The notes below the pieces were generated by a model. The model was not told the DNA's origin, made no database searches, and worked only from the letters and a program-made list of their open reading frames with translations. From Episyrphus balteatus (lineage: Eukaryota > Arthropoda > Insecta > Diptera > Syrphidae), in assembly GCF_945859705.1 (NCBI RefSeq), contig NC_079136.1, positions 54,140,094-54,204,093 on the forward strand: 64,000 bases of DNA. Direction: 5' to 3'. Positions 12,339 through 24,700 of this stretch are shown here, piece after piece; within the stretch, counting starts at the first letter, position 1; the number at the start of each line of letters is the position of its first letter. Both the position numbers and the translations under genes were made by a program.

Positions 12339-13330
12339 GTTCTGGGCTATGCTTAGCTAGTAATATAGGGATTTTAGTTTGCGAGATTTTAATGTTGCGA
12401 GCTTTTGTTAAGCGAGTTTTTGTAATTGCGAGATTTCGATATAAGAGATTTCATAATGCGAGATTTTAAAATGCGGTCAATCGTACCCAACCCTGCAGAT
12501 TTGTGGTTTTGAATTTGTGTCCACGATATTGTACCCATCATCTTTTAAAGAAAAGTCGTAATTAGTGCTTATTTTGATGTTTCGGTAGTTTGTTACGGCT
12601 TTTTGAAATAACCATATATCACACACATAACCGGGTTTTGAAACCAACGGTAACTCTCAAAGCTTCTTTTTTTTTCAAAAACTTCAATGTGCTCTCTTTC
12701 AGAGCCTTACAGTTAGCGGTTTTTCTGAAATTAACTCTTGAAAGAGCAAATTTATCTGCTTGAATATCTTGAAAGTGCGGATTTGTATTCTTTTGTCTAC
12801 TGTTTTGAATGATCATTTTGTTGGTAATGTTATTGTACAATGTTATTCTTAATTTTTCTTATAACACAAATATTTGCCATCTCATGAGAAAATGTTATTC
12901 AAATACAATGTGTCTTTTGATTTGCAAAGTGTAAATAATTTACAGGACAAATATGCTGGGTGCACTTTTAATTCCCGTCTAAAAGGAAGCATTGTACTGT
13001 ACAAGTTGTAGCATAATACTTTGAGGAATCTTTGACAATTTTTGAATCTAGACTTCTCCATTGCAGAAATAAAATATGACTTTACCTTAAAAACAGCTTG
13101 AAGAAAACCAAAAAGCTTTGATCAGTGCAATGATCAGTGAAAAGAAGAAGAGTGCAAAGTCTTGTAGATTCGAACGACGAAAATCATATATAAATTAAAG
13201 CTAGTGAACTTGTGTTAATTATGTGAATGGGTAAACGGGATTCAGCCTAACTCATTAGAGATCTATCAAAATCTTTACCCAGTAAAGAAGGTACGAAAGT
13301 GAAATAACTTTTTCTCAGATAAACATAAAT

Positions 13331-13790
13331 TAAGTTTTTTGAAGTTATACTTCTAATGGGACGGTGGGTATGAAAATTTGTTTTTTTGACAAGAATGTCA
13401 AAGGGATTATGACGCGATCTACAACCGGGCAGCAGGACTATCGTTTTAATTTTAGAGTTGGCAGTACTTTAGTATTTAAAAATGGAGTACGCCGCAGTAC
13501 GGCAAAAAAAAAAACACACAACTCGTGGCAAGTTGCATGTTTCATGTCACAAGTTGTGTGGCATGATGTGGCAAGTACCATGTGGCATGACACATGGTGT
13601 AAGTGCATCCCAACTAACAATTTTGCTTCTATAAAGCTTTATAGAAGCAAAATAAGCATGTATAAAGCTTTACAGAAGCAAAATTGTTAGTCGGGATGTT
13701 GCATGTGGCAAGTAGCATAAAGCATGTGTCATTCAGTACGAAACATGTGGAAGTGTATGTGGCATGTTGAAAGTTGCATGTTGCTTTTTG
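13331..13790 (+). repeat. Dispersed repeat, copy A (forward), with decayed GTTGCATGTGGCA words
   Basis: The block from AAGTTATACTTCT (13342) through the GCCGCAGTACGGCA region (about 13490-13507) is matched in reverse complement at 30665-30845. Both continue into words such as GTGGCAAGTTGCATG. This copy is interrupted by a small palindrome at 13607-13697. Confidence 0.75.
13607..13697. mobile_element. Short palindromic MITE in dispersed repeat copy A
   Basis: CATCCCAACTAACAATTTTG and the inverse CAAAATTGTTAGTCGGGATG flank a near-perfect hairpin containing CTATAAAGCTTTATAG. It interrupts the surrounding repeat. Confidence 0.6.
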
Positions 13791-15222
13791 CATTTTGCAG
13801 TTTGATTTCAGTCTTCTGTCAATTTAGTTATTGCTTAAATGAAGTTATATCAAGTTTTTGGTTATCAGTCAGAAATAGAAAATAAAGCCTTATCTGAGAT
13901 TAGACCTGCCTCCATAAGAACGAATTCCGATCGGTTAACAGACATTCTTGGTAACAAATTCTTTTTTATTATGAACATTTGTGAGCTCCTTGTAGTCTCA
14001 TCACTATTTTAAGAGCAAGAATGGGGATATGAAAAGAAATAATATAAAAAGATTCATATATTTATTTAACCCCTATAACACAATAATAACAATCACATTT
14101 AATAACATAGAGGCCTAGAAATATACTAATGATAAACCTCAACAAAAAAAATATATATACCTAAAGATCTATAGATTATGCACTTTCCTATAGGACCATT
14201 AAAAGTATTAAACAATAATTTTATAAAAATTATTGTTGGACAATTTTTACATGAAAACCATTTAAATTCAAAAAAATTCAAATTTACATTGTTCCTTTGA
14301 GTAATTTTTTCAAAATGATGCATGTGTGTTGATTGAGTTTAAAAATTTATTAAAACAAAAAAATAAGTAGTGATATTTTAGAAAAGCAAATAAAAAATAA
14401 ATTAAAATTATGTAATAAATAAGATTAAAAATTTCTAACTTTGAGTTACAAAAATGTAGATCTTTTAAACTAAATTCTTCTTAAAAATTTGAAAGAATGA
14501 AAAGAAATAAAAAAAAAAAAAGAAAAAAAACCTAAACTAACATCCATCCCTATTTAAAGGCCAGACCTATGGTCCCTTATATTGTTTCTGTGATAAAAAC
14601 AAGTAATTAAAACAATTTTTAAAAAAACTTAAAAAAATGCAAATTATAATAAAACAATTGTATAGGTTATTATACATTAAAATAAATATAACCCACAAAT
14701 TTGCAAATTCTTGTTAAACTTGATAAAAAAAAAATAAAAATAAAATTGTTACAAAAATTAAAAAAATTATTTAAAAAATATTAGCTATTAAAAATGAAAT
14801 GATATACAAATTATGTAAAAAAAATGACCTAAAATAATATTGTAATTGCTTTAATAGATTTGTAGGTGAGATAATAATAATAATGATGAAGCTGATGAAA
14901 AAAAAAAAATGTATAAAAATAAACTTGTTTAGAATTGTTGCGAAAAATTTGTTTTGTTTTTTTTTTTTGGTTTGTTAAGAAATAAATATACCTATTGATT
15001 TTTGGATAGTTTTCATAAAGAAATAGGCCTTCTTTTAATTCCATCTCCATGGCAAGAGACAACTTTTGTTACACATCTGTCCTAACAAATCTAAATTAAG
15101 AAAAAGTTATTGGCCTTTAAATTTCACTTTAACAACAGAAAGTGAATCAAAGTAAAGTGAAACATACTGTGAATCTCTGTACTCACATCTCAATCAAGCA
15201 GTTTTGTATATTTTCACTATTT

Positions 15223-15345
15223 AGACCCAATTTTTTCACACTCCATTAAATTTAAAATCTCCATTAAAAATTTGTATGTGATTTGACAGATTTTTTATTT
15301 TTAATGGGGACTTTAAATCTAATGGAAAGTGATTAAATTGGGCCT
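15223..15345. mobile_element. Small palindromic element
   Basis: AGACCCAATTTTTTCAC with CTCCATTAAATTTAAAATC is mirrored by GACTTTAAATCTAATGG and GTGATTAAATTGGGCC. The whole unit folds into a hairpin of about 120 bp. Confidence 0.55.
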
Positions 15346-16108
15346 TAGTTCACATCTTTAAAACATTATTTTGCAAAGAAATACAAACTGGATTTTGAAA
15401 ATATTAAAATTTGGGTATTTGCAGGTATTTGAGGTTGTTAGTTAAGAAAAGCAGCCTTTAATTGCTTATTAGTTTTGTTCTAGTCAATTAGCCAAACAAA
15501 TCCATTCGTATTTTTCTGTGGAATACTATTTTCAACATTTGTATTAAATTTCAAGCGAAAATATTCAAAACTGCTTGAGCTATATGCTGCGTGCCACTGA
15601 GCTACTTTTTTATATGCACGTACGGAGATTCTCTATGGGGATGCTCTTTGTTTGTTATTACAATTCAAAACTTGCTTTATAACATACTAAAGAAGTTTTT
15701 TGGCTATCAACTTTCCTTCATTGAAAATAAATCCCTTAAAATCGGACTTTTTCTAGCACATACAGTGATTTAACCCCTTAAACAAAAGAGCTGATGTAAA
15801 AACCTTTTGAAAGAACTGAAACTCTACTTTTTTTTTTGCAGAAATATTCTCAGTTTTGGGTGTTTGCTTTTTGAAATTGCTAAATAAAATTGTTTTTGAG
15901 TAATAATTTCATAATAAAAACTTTCCAGAACTGTTGTACACTGCAAACAAATGAGTTATGAGTTATGTTTTTTTCCTCTGCTAAAAGACGTAGTACCTAC
16001 CTTTTAAAATTAATTTTGTATTACCATAGACTAAAATCAGGAGGAAAACATGGCTCCAACAGTATAACTTATATGCCAAGTAACGATAAGAAGTACGCAA
16101 GCTATATA

Positions 16109-17600
16109 GACCAGTGCCAATAATTTTTGAAAATAAAAAAATTATTAGCAGCATATGGGTGGTGGGAAAATTTAGGATAAATGGTATATGAAAGGGGAAA
16201 AATTAATTGCCCACAAAAAAATTGGTGGAAAGGGGGTGGGTGGGCGAAAATCATGTTTTTTTACGATTTCTGTCAAAATTAGACGTCAGTCCTATTGAAA
16301 AAAGTGAAATGCAAAAGTTGTAGGTAGTATAAATGTCTGCAACTTTTGCTCAAACAATTTTTTTCTATAACCTCAAAAATATTGAAAAAAATGCAAAAAT
16401 ACGATTTTTTTATTTTTTATTTTTATCTTTTACAAAAATAGTTGGATTTTAACAAAACTTGGTTAAAAATTACTTTGTTATGTTTTATATCTATTAAAAA
16501 TGTTTTTTGAGCAAAAAATTTTTGACGAATTTAATTTGAAAAAATAGCCTATTTTTCAATCAAAAAAGTTACCGAAAAAATTTTTGATTTTTGAAAAGGA
16601 ATGCAATAAATTAGCTTAAAACCGTTTTTTAAAGATTGTGTGGAAAAACTATACTTTTGTTTTAGAAAATATTGAGAAAAATTGAAAAAAACAAAAAAAC
16701 GATTTTTAAAATTGATTTTTCCGTAAATGACAGTATAATAGGCGAGAAATAATTTTCCATAGAAACCAAATTATACTTTTCTAATGGTCATTGACCTTTT
16801 TATTTTGAATCAAGCACTAGAATAGCTCTAACGTGCAAAGTTTTTGAGATATTGAATTTTGAACGTCCCAAACACTATTTTTCTGATTTTTGGCATGGTA
16901 ATATGTCAAAAACGTGATGTGATAGAATTTTTCTGACTTCAGATTCGAGCTCAGCGCACAAAAAACTATTAGAAAAATATACTTTGATTTCTATAAAAAA
17001 AATCGAATGCCTTTTTAAATTAAATTCGTCAAAAATAGATAGAAAACATAACAAAGTAATTTTTTACCAAGTTTTGTTAAAATCCAACTATTTTTGTAAA
17101 AGATAAAAATAAAAAATAATTTTTTTTTATTTTTAAGGTTATAGAAAAAATTTTTTGAGTAAAAGTTGTAGACATTTATACTACCTACAACTTTTGCATT
17201 TGACTTTTTTCGATAGGACGTCTAATTTTGACAGAAATCGTAAAAAACCATGATTTTTGACACCCACCCCACTTTTTCGCCCACCCACCCTCTTTCCCCC
17301 AATTTTTTTGTGTTCAATTAATTTTTCCCCTTTCATATACCATTTATCCTAAATTTTCCCACCACCCTTAAGGCTTGGCCACACTGGAGGGTATGCGGTA
17401 GAGGTACGGGTAGCGGTAACGATATTTGTATGAAAAAAATTCCACATCTGAACGTTGATTTGTCAGTTTGGAATTTTTTTCATACAAGTACCGTTACCTC
17501 TACCCGTACCGCTACCGCATACCCTCCGGTGTGGCCAAGCCTTTATGCTGCTAATAATTTGTTCAACTTTTGCCTTCTCAAAACCGGATTGGCACTGGTC
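16109..17600. mobile_element. Long foldback element with TA target duplication
   Basis: Exact 10-bp ends GACCAGTGCC / GGCACTGGTC are flanked by TA (16107-16108, 17601-17602). Arms of several hundred bp are inverted, for example AGCAGCATATGGGTGGTGGG on the left and its mirror near 17355-17555, and TTGTAGGTAGTATAAATGTC near 16319 mirrored near 17175. The right arm is split by a 172-bp MITE. Confidence 0.8.
17371..17542. mobile_element. Nested 172-bp MITE with TTA target duplication
   Basis: AGGCTTGGCCACACTGGAGG is mirrored by CCTCCGGTGTGGCCAAGCCT, with further inverted sequence GGTAGAGGTACGGGTAGCGG inside. TTA is duplicated at 17368-17370 and 17543-17545. The uninterrupted opposite arm gives the empty site. 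A TWA duplication is typical of PIF/Harbinger MITEs. Confidence 0.8.
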
Positions 17601-18597
17601 TAATATAATCGAACAGAGACAGATAACTGTCAAAATAAGTGATTTTCATTTAATGTCGTTTTCGATTGGTTTCACTCAAGGATTCACTCATTCTGAAATC
17701 CAATAAAACAGTTTGAATCGCTGTCTCTCAATTTTGAAATTTTATATCTGTATTTTTTAATAAGCAAATAAAATTGTGAACTTTCAAACGTCAACCATTA
17801 AATAATTTTTTTCCTTCAAACGAAATAATATAAATTAATATTCAAAAACGGTAATATTCAACAAATTAATAGGATAGATGGGTGGTAAAATATTTTAAAT
17901 AAATATAATAATGCTTTTATTTGTTTGAAAGTAAATTAAAAAAATAATTTCAGAAAACAAAACAAAAGAAACTTATTGAGTGATTATTTTGACTTTTGAA
18001 TATTGATGTATTAGTGCTTCTTGACTGGATTCTGATTTTGAATCGAGAAGAGAATTTCTCTTCTGAGAAGAGTTTTTTCTGTCATTTTCTTGCGAATAAA
18101 ACAGTTTCAGAAAGCTTCTGAATGATTCCGGACGCTTCCGGAGAGCCAATCGAAAACGACATAAGACTCTCAAATGTTTATAGTTTGGCCGGTCACATCA
18201 GTCACTCATTGAGAAATTTTCAAATTGGGAGTGACAGATGATGATGATAATTCTATAAAGCCATGAAAACTACAGTTTTTCCCGGACGCACCCTGGCACG
18301 ATTGGTAAATTGCAATTTAAATCAAAGGTAATTATCGTCAAATTTCAAAATGCAGAGGTCTTTCAGTTCAAATTCTGACAGTTTTGTCATGCAGTCCGTT
18401 TTAAGGTTGAACGCGAAGATTGTCAGTTTTTTTTGTCAAAGTCCTATTAGGGTTAAACTCACTTTCACGCACTTTCCTGAAATACCAGTTTTTTTTAAGT
18501 TATTATTTGAATTTTTTTTCTATCTAAAAAAATACACAATATTCAAAATTATAAAAAATACGAGGAAAAATTACACAAAAGTTATGCTGTGAAAACG

Positions 18598-19187
18598 AAA
18601 TGGTAACGGAGTTACGAGTTACGGCCGTCAAAGTTACGCGAAACCGAAGTTACGAAAAACTAGAGTTGCGAATTCTAAAGTTATGTTAAGCTATGACATG
18701 TGATTTTTGGGTTGGCAACAATTGCGAGGAACGATATGGAATTATGGAAACATAAATAAGAGAATATCGATACGTAGGTGCAATATTAGTTGGACAAATA
18801 AGAAGTTAATTTCAATTATGTCCCCGAAACTTACATAAGTATACTTATTTTTTTTTTCTATTTCAACGTTTTTGCGATCTTCTCACAAAAACAAAACCAT
18901 ATATGTATATCTATACCTATCCAATCAAAATTTTACAAGATTAAATAACACCCATTTTCGCTTTACTCATTTAGTTCTGACCAATGAGAAAAATGTTAAT
19001 CTCTTGTTTGTATTTCCATAATTCCATATCGTTCCTCGCAATTGTTGCCAACCCAAAATCACATGTCATAGCTTAACATAACTTTAGAATTCGTAACTCT
19101 AGTTTTTCGTAACTTCGGTTTCGCGTAGCTTTGAAGCTCGTAACTCTGTCGCCCGTAACTCTGGTATTCGTAACTTCGTCGGTTTCC
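18598..19187. mobile_element. Foldback element with 11-bp target duplication (MULE-like)
   Basis: Arms of about 150 bp, GTTACGCGAAACCGAAGTTA near 18632 mirrored near 19115, and ATGTGATTTTTGGGTTGGCA near 18699 mirrored near 19060. CTGTGAAAACG occurs at both edges (18587-18597, 19188-19198). Long arms plus a 9-11-bp duplication resemble Mutator-like elements; this class call is inference. Confidence 0.7.
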
Positions 19188-19304
19188 CTGTGAAAACGTT
19201 TGTTATATTGACATAAAGGGACCAATAATATCAAAATAAAGATAATAACTGAGGGAAATTATTTAGAAAGATTTTAGACGCTGGTCTAGATTAGTTTTAA
19301 TAGA

Positions 19305-19596
19305 GTTTCAATTTTCGTATGTTTCCATACTTGCATTTAAGCTGTTGTTATTGTTATCCGTCAATTCCATTATAGTCTCTGAACAACAACAGCAATTTGA
19401 AATTGCTACCACCAATTATTTATGGCTAGAGTTTAGGTTCAATACTGAAGTGTGACGGAAAAACTCTAGCCATAAACACATGGTGATAGTGATAGCATAT
19501 TCAAGTAGTCGTTGTTGTTGTTGTTCAAAGATTATAATGGAATTGGCGGGAAACAGCAGCTTTACTGCAAGTATGGAAACATACGAAAATTGAAAC
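19305..19596. mobile_element. Palindromic element of about 290 bp
   Basis: GTTTCAATTTTCGTATGTTT at the left is exactly inverted at 19577-19596. Arms continue through CAATTCCATTATA and GAACAACAACA. The centre carries CTAGCCATAAA in both orientations. Confidence 0.75.
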
Positions 19597-19741
19597 AAAA
19601 ATAAAATTAATAACGTCATCCATCAAAAATACACAATACATGAAAAAATACGCAATTTTGCAATTCTAGTTGTGTGAAATTTCAAAAAACTTAAAAAAAA
19701 GCACACGAGACGCTTTCTAGTTTAAAGCAACAATTTGAAGT

Positions 19742-20265
19742 TGGTAGTCTAATAAAAACTATCGGATTGTTAGTTATAAAATATTCATTCATTCGATAGT
19801 TCAAAACCATTCATTCATTTAATAATTCGTAAAGTTACTATTTTAATTCGAATAACGTTTTTCATTTGATAGTTTTTTCAATCGAATGATTTTTTCATTC
19901 GATAGTTTTGTTATTAAAATGGTTTTTGATTTTTTGATTCGATAACTTATTCATTCGAATTGTTTTTTTATTCTAGTTTTAGGACTAACAAAAACGAAAT
20001 AAAGATAAAGTATCTTCAAATTGTTCTAAGCCAAAACCAATAAAAAGTAAAAACAAAAATTGATGAAAATAGCAGGTAATAAGACGAATAGTAGGTAATA
20101 ATCACAGTACTGAGGGTAATAATAACTGAATAGATGATAGTTTATATTCGATAGTTTTTATTCGATTGTCGATAATTTTATTCGATAGTTTTTTTTATAC
20201 GAATGAATGAATAAATTTATTCGAAAGCTGAAACCATTCAGTAACTAACTATCGATAGTTCTCAT
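19742..20265. repeat. ATTCGATAGTTTT-rich element
   Basis: More than ten copies of ATTCGATAGTT or ATTCATTCG in both orientations, with loosely inverted ends containing AACTATCG. Probably a degenerate foldback element. Confidence 0.5.
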
Positions 20266-21309
20266 CACTTCTCTTGTAGGTTTGTATCATTTTATGATAA
20301 AAAAGAATTGACTTTAAAAAAAAACATGATAAACAAGCAAACAAAAACATGTGTTGGAATATTGAAATTTTAACATTTCGAAGAACTTATCGTTTCTAAA
20401 TACTTTGCCTGAAAAACCAACAAATTCTTACAATGACTATTACTAGGTATGGCTAGAAAATGGACGCTTAATAGAAAAGAAACAAGTAAACTTGATTCTG
20501 AAATAAAACAAGAAAATGGACTAAGTAAGGTGTAGGATGTAGGTCTTGGCTATTAGCTATTAAGCTTCAAAAACTTAAAAATGTTTTTGCCAAACCAATA
20601 TTTATCAAAACCATAAGTTTTATTTTCTTTTATAACTTCGAGTTTTAAAGAACGTTTTATATATTCTAGTAATTGATCTACATTTGAATTTTTTAAGAAA
20701 ACTGAATTTACCGACGCACGTCTTAGGAACAAAATTTAAGATACTATTATAGCAACATACAAATATTTGACTAATAATTTTATTTATCAATTATAATTGA
20801 ACCAGTATTTTAAGAAACTTCGTGCTCACAAGTTGCAACTAACAACCAACAGTTTTTAAAGTCTCTACTTTAAACAGTCGAAATTGATATCTCCTTGATG
20901 TTTAAGATTAAAAGCGATAGCCTAATAGTGTTATCTTTTGGTTGCCAAAAAATCTCATTAAGGTGTCCAACGTGATGTTAACAAAAACATTTGATAAATA
21001 CGAATGTCAAATGCAAAATTTTAGAATGCTTACAGTTATTTTCCTTTAATATATTAATTTATTTGATATCGAGAATTGTTCTGGCTAAGCCATTACAAAA
21101 AAATGATGGATGTTTTTCCAAATGCCAAGAATGAATTGATGCATTCTTAACTACTATTTACCCTTACCTAATCGTAAAAACTAAATTATTTAATTGCCAA
21201 CCACTCTTTTGTTTTTTTTTTTTTTTTTGTTTCTCATCCAACCTCAGCTCACTCACTCAAAAGTGAAATATCTTTCAAATAATTTAATTTATTTATTTAT
21301 TTCCAAAAA

Positions 21310-21714
21310 ATGGCATTTATTCATTTAATTTATTTCTACATCGCGCTTTTATCATTTTTAATTAATCCCAAAGAAGTTATCCTCGACAATGGTGGCCGCG
21401 ACTCAGACATACCTTTGCCGTTTGCCACTTCATCGTCCCCAGCAATTAGTGCTGTTCTTCTTGAATGCCCGAATGTCCAGAGGCGGGCAACAGCATCAGC
21501 GGCAATGGATACTTCCCGTCCAGACTGCGAAAGACAAATGATGGTCCACATCCGAGTTAGTCCAAGTTTTCAAGTCGAAACATTGGACAAATTCCTGCTG
21601 CTTGACGAAGTTTATGACCAAAAGAGGAAAACTCGAGCAAAGCTAATGTCACCCTATTTAATTGAGATTAGTCGGGGGGAGCCGGTTGTAATGTATCCTT
21701 TGCAATTTGCCAAG
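21310..21714 (+). CDS. hap2: HAP2-like gene, exon 1 (signal peptide and N-terminal domain)
   Basis: ATG at 21310 starts a hydrophobic segment (residues 2-18) that fits a signal peptide. The mature part has Cys at residues 53 and 73 and the run DCERQMMVHIRVSPSF, followed by PYLIEISRGEPVVMYPLQFAK at the exon end. HAP2 proteins show C-x-K-x-hydrophobic-V-x-L-x-V and P-x-x-I-x-I-x-K-S here. Donor gtaagt at 21715, phase 0. A transcript could start upstream; a CAG acceptor-like site lies near 21246, so a 5'-UTR exon is possible. Confidence 0.8.
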
Positions 21715-24700
21715 GTAAGTCAATGTGTGTTTGGTTAATTAAACTTTTTTTTTTTTGTTTGTTTGTTTACTTTGTTTGTCTGTGGTAAAGTGTCGTTTGT
21801 GTGTTTAGTTTATGTTTTTAATTTGCAATAATTATTTTTCTGTCCTTTGACAATAATGAAATCAGTGTTATTTTTATTGTAGTTCAATTGAGGGTTTGCA
21901 TTTTGCTATTTGGCATTCGATTTTGTAGTAGTATCTACAATTTTAGATTCCAATTTAAGAAAATGGAATTTTCATTAAAAATAATGTAGTTTGTAAATAG
22001 AACCGTTCTTTTGACATGAAATAAGTTTTTTTCCTTATCCTTTAGCTTCTAAAAGGATCAATTTTTAAAAGTCAGTAATCGTAATTTTGTTGGTAATTTT
22101 TTTTGGCTTTAAATTTAGTGATTAAAACAAATAACTCACGAGAAATAACAGCTACCGAATTGAATATAATTTAGTGACATTGAATCAAGGATTATTTAAC
22201 CCAAACCCACAAAAAACCATACGAAGTTTGTGAATTGCTTTTGACTTATATTTATAAATTAATTTTTAAATACTAGGTCTGTCTAGGAGAGAACAGATAA
22301 GAGCATCACAAGCTTGTAAATACTTTTAGAACAAGAAAGAACAGAGAAGTTCAACTTCGTATTTAACAAGATTAACAGTTTTCTATATCAGTTGCAAAAT
22401 TTTAATTTAAAAAATCATTTCTTGAAATGATTTTTTACTTAAATAAATGATTTATTAGGACTTTTAATATTACTTTATTTTTGTTATTTATCAAAAACTC
22501 TTAAGAAATTCACTTTTTAAAATCTTATTTTCTCTTATTTTTATTACAATCAAACAGTTGACAATTGACACTTTTCACTCACTTGCTCTACCCCCAAAAG
22601 TAGGAGCTGAAAAATTTCAACTTTTCAGTGCTTCATGGAACATAAAATGACAGATTTTGAAATAAGTTGGGGAGAGTTTTTTTTCATGAAAAAAAACTTG
22701 TACTTTTCGGATCTTTTCTGTTCTTTTCTGTGAGGATCGGATTCATTAAACAGACCTTATTATTATTTTATCGAAATAATTCAACATTTTACACAGAAAT
22801 GTCGATAATATTATGTTATTAATAGTTCATTTTGAAAGTTTGGTTTTCTTGAAAAGATATACCAATGCCTACAAAAGTAAGAAATTCGAAAAACATATTT
22901 TTTCTCTCTTAACTAACAGTTTTTTTTTTTTTGATTTTCGGGAAATGTCTAAAAGTATTTCAACTATAACATTGAACCTAATGTCAAATATTCAAAATTG
23001 TATGAAGTTCGACGAATGGTAAAAACAAATATTTAATGCACACACTGTGCATTGCATTTTTTTTTTTTCAATGGAGAAAATTTTTTATTAGCAATAAATT
23101 TTCTTTTCAATGCAAAATATTTTTATTTACAGTCAATATTTTATTTTCAATACAATTTTTTTTAATGCAAAATATTTTTAGTTGAAAAAATATTTTTTTT
23201 TCAATAAAAATATTTTTCAGTTGCAATAGTTATTTTTTTTTTTTAATGCAATTTTTTTTATTTGCAATACCTAAATTTTGATAATTCTTTTTGTATTGGA
23301 AAGCTGGTGGCTGCAGTGTGGTCCCATTTCAATTTCGTTCACTTGTAGCCATAGGAACTATTTTAAAAACCATAAAACCCAGTTTTGATCGATGGAAGTC
23401 GGTTTTGTTTTTTTTGCTAAAAATGATTATTATGAAATAAAATTAATTTTTTAGCAATTCTAAAATTGTAGTGTTAAGTGAATAGGTACATATTTTCTGA
23501 TTGTACCTACCAAAAGAGTTTTTTTAGAATTTGAAAAATGCTACAATTAATAGGGGGGTAACACGCGAAAAATTGAACATAACATTAGGAACGAAGCGTC
23601 CTTAGAACGAGATTATTGTACGAACGCTTAACGTTTCTGTTGGGTAGTCCTTTAAAAGGGGACTAAGGCTAATTTGTATCAAAAAATGCATGTTTTGGAA
23701 ACAATTAAAATCTATTTATTAAAAATAATGGCATTTGAATATATAAAATTAAATATAATTAAAAAATACGTCAATGGCTGCAATTATTCGGGCGTGTCTC
23801 GGAAAAAAAGGAGAATTGCGGTGCCCCTCATAACTTGTTGTTGGATCATCCAAAACTAAAATGCATTCGTTTAGTAATTTTTGAAATTTCAGTTTTTCAA
23901 TTTTTTAGAACAATTTTTTGAAGTTATGAGGGGCACCTACTTTAAAAACGTAACCAACAAAATACCTAGCGTCATTTTTCCTTACGCATTTTTTTTTCAA
24001 ATTTTAATTTATGACTGTCAACCTCAACCATTCCTATAAAATTTTAAGAATAATTTCTTATGTGGCTAAATATTATTCAATTCTTTAAATTGCTTTAAAT
24101 GCATTTATAACTCAAACTTTATCCTATAATAAAGTAAAATACAACATATCTTTAATATTTAATGCATTTCTGTGTGCCTTTAAGTTTAATTATATATAAA
24201 AATCTTATTAAAACAACCTTTCTCCACAACTTTAAACGAACTAGTAACACAATACAAAGTCCTTCGAACTTCAATCATTTTCTGTTTTCCACAGAAACTA
24301 TAATGAAATTAATCTTAAGAAATCTCTACGAAATCTCAATTTATTTTAACGTCATCTCGTGAGTCAGTCGTTGTACTCTTCGATCGTCTTTGTCCAAGTC
24401 CAAGCAATTCTTTCGCACAATTGCTCTTTAAAGTTTTTATTTCCCCCGAACACAAGTTTTGCTAATCAAGAAGTTGAAAAAATAAATCTCATCTACAACC
24501 ATGCATTTGCACAATATTATCCCTTATTCGAATGCAGTAAGTTATTTTAATAAAAAAAAAAATAAAAATCCTTAGCAAACAAGACGACCGAGGACTGGCT
24601 GCTGCTGGTGCTGCTGCTTTAGAAAAAAAGGATATTTCTTTAACTTCATTTATGCAACCCCTATTCACTCAACGCACACACACACACATAACATCCCAAG

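Larger units (their letters stand above)
10681..12495. mobile_element. hAT-like element with AATCTCGCAT subterminal repeats
   Basis: Ends CAGATTCGGGAGCGGTACGA and, inverted, CAGGGTTGGGTACGATT are similar. Inside each end are several copies of AAAATCTCGCAT (10705-10860 and inverted 12370-12480). Flanks CAATTTTG and CAGATTTG match at 6 of 8 positions, consistent with an aged 8-bp duplication. It is interrupted by a younger element. Confidence 0.6.
9806..21309. other. Intergenic region between the M13-like and HAP2-like genes
   Basis: No gene recognised. It contains the transposons and palindromes listed separately; the rest (about 12500-13330, 13790-15220, 15350-16100, 17700-18590 and 20280-21300) is AT-rich sequence with only short, unconvincing frames. 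Confidence 0.55.
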
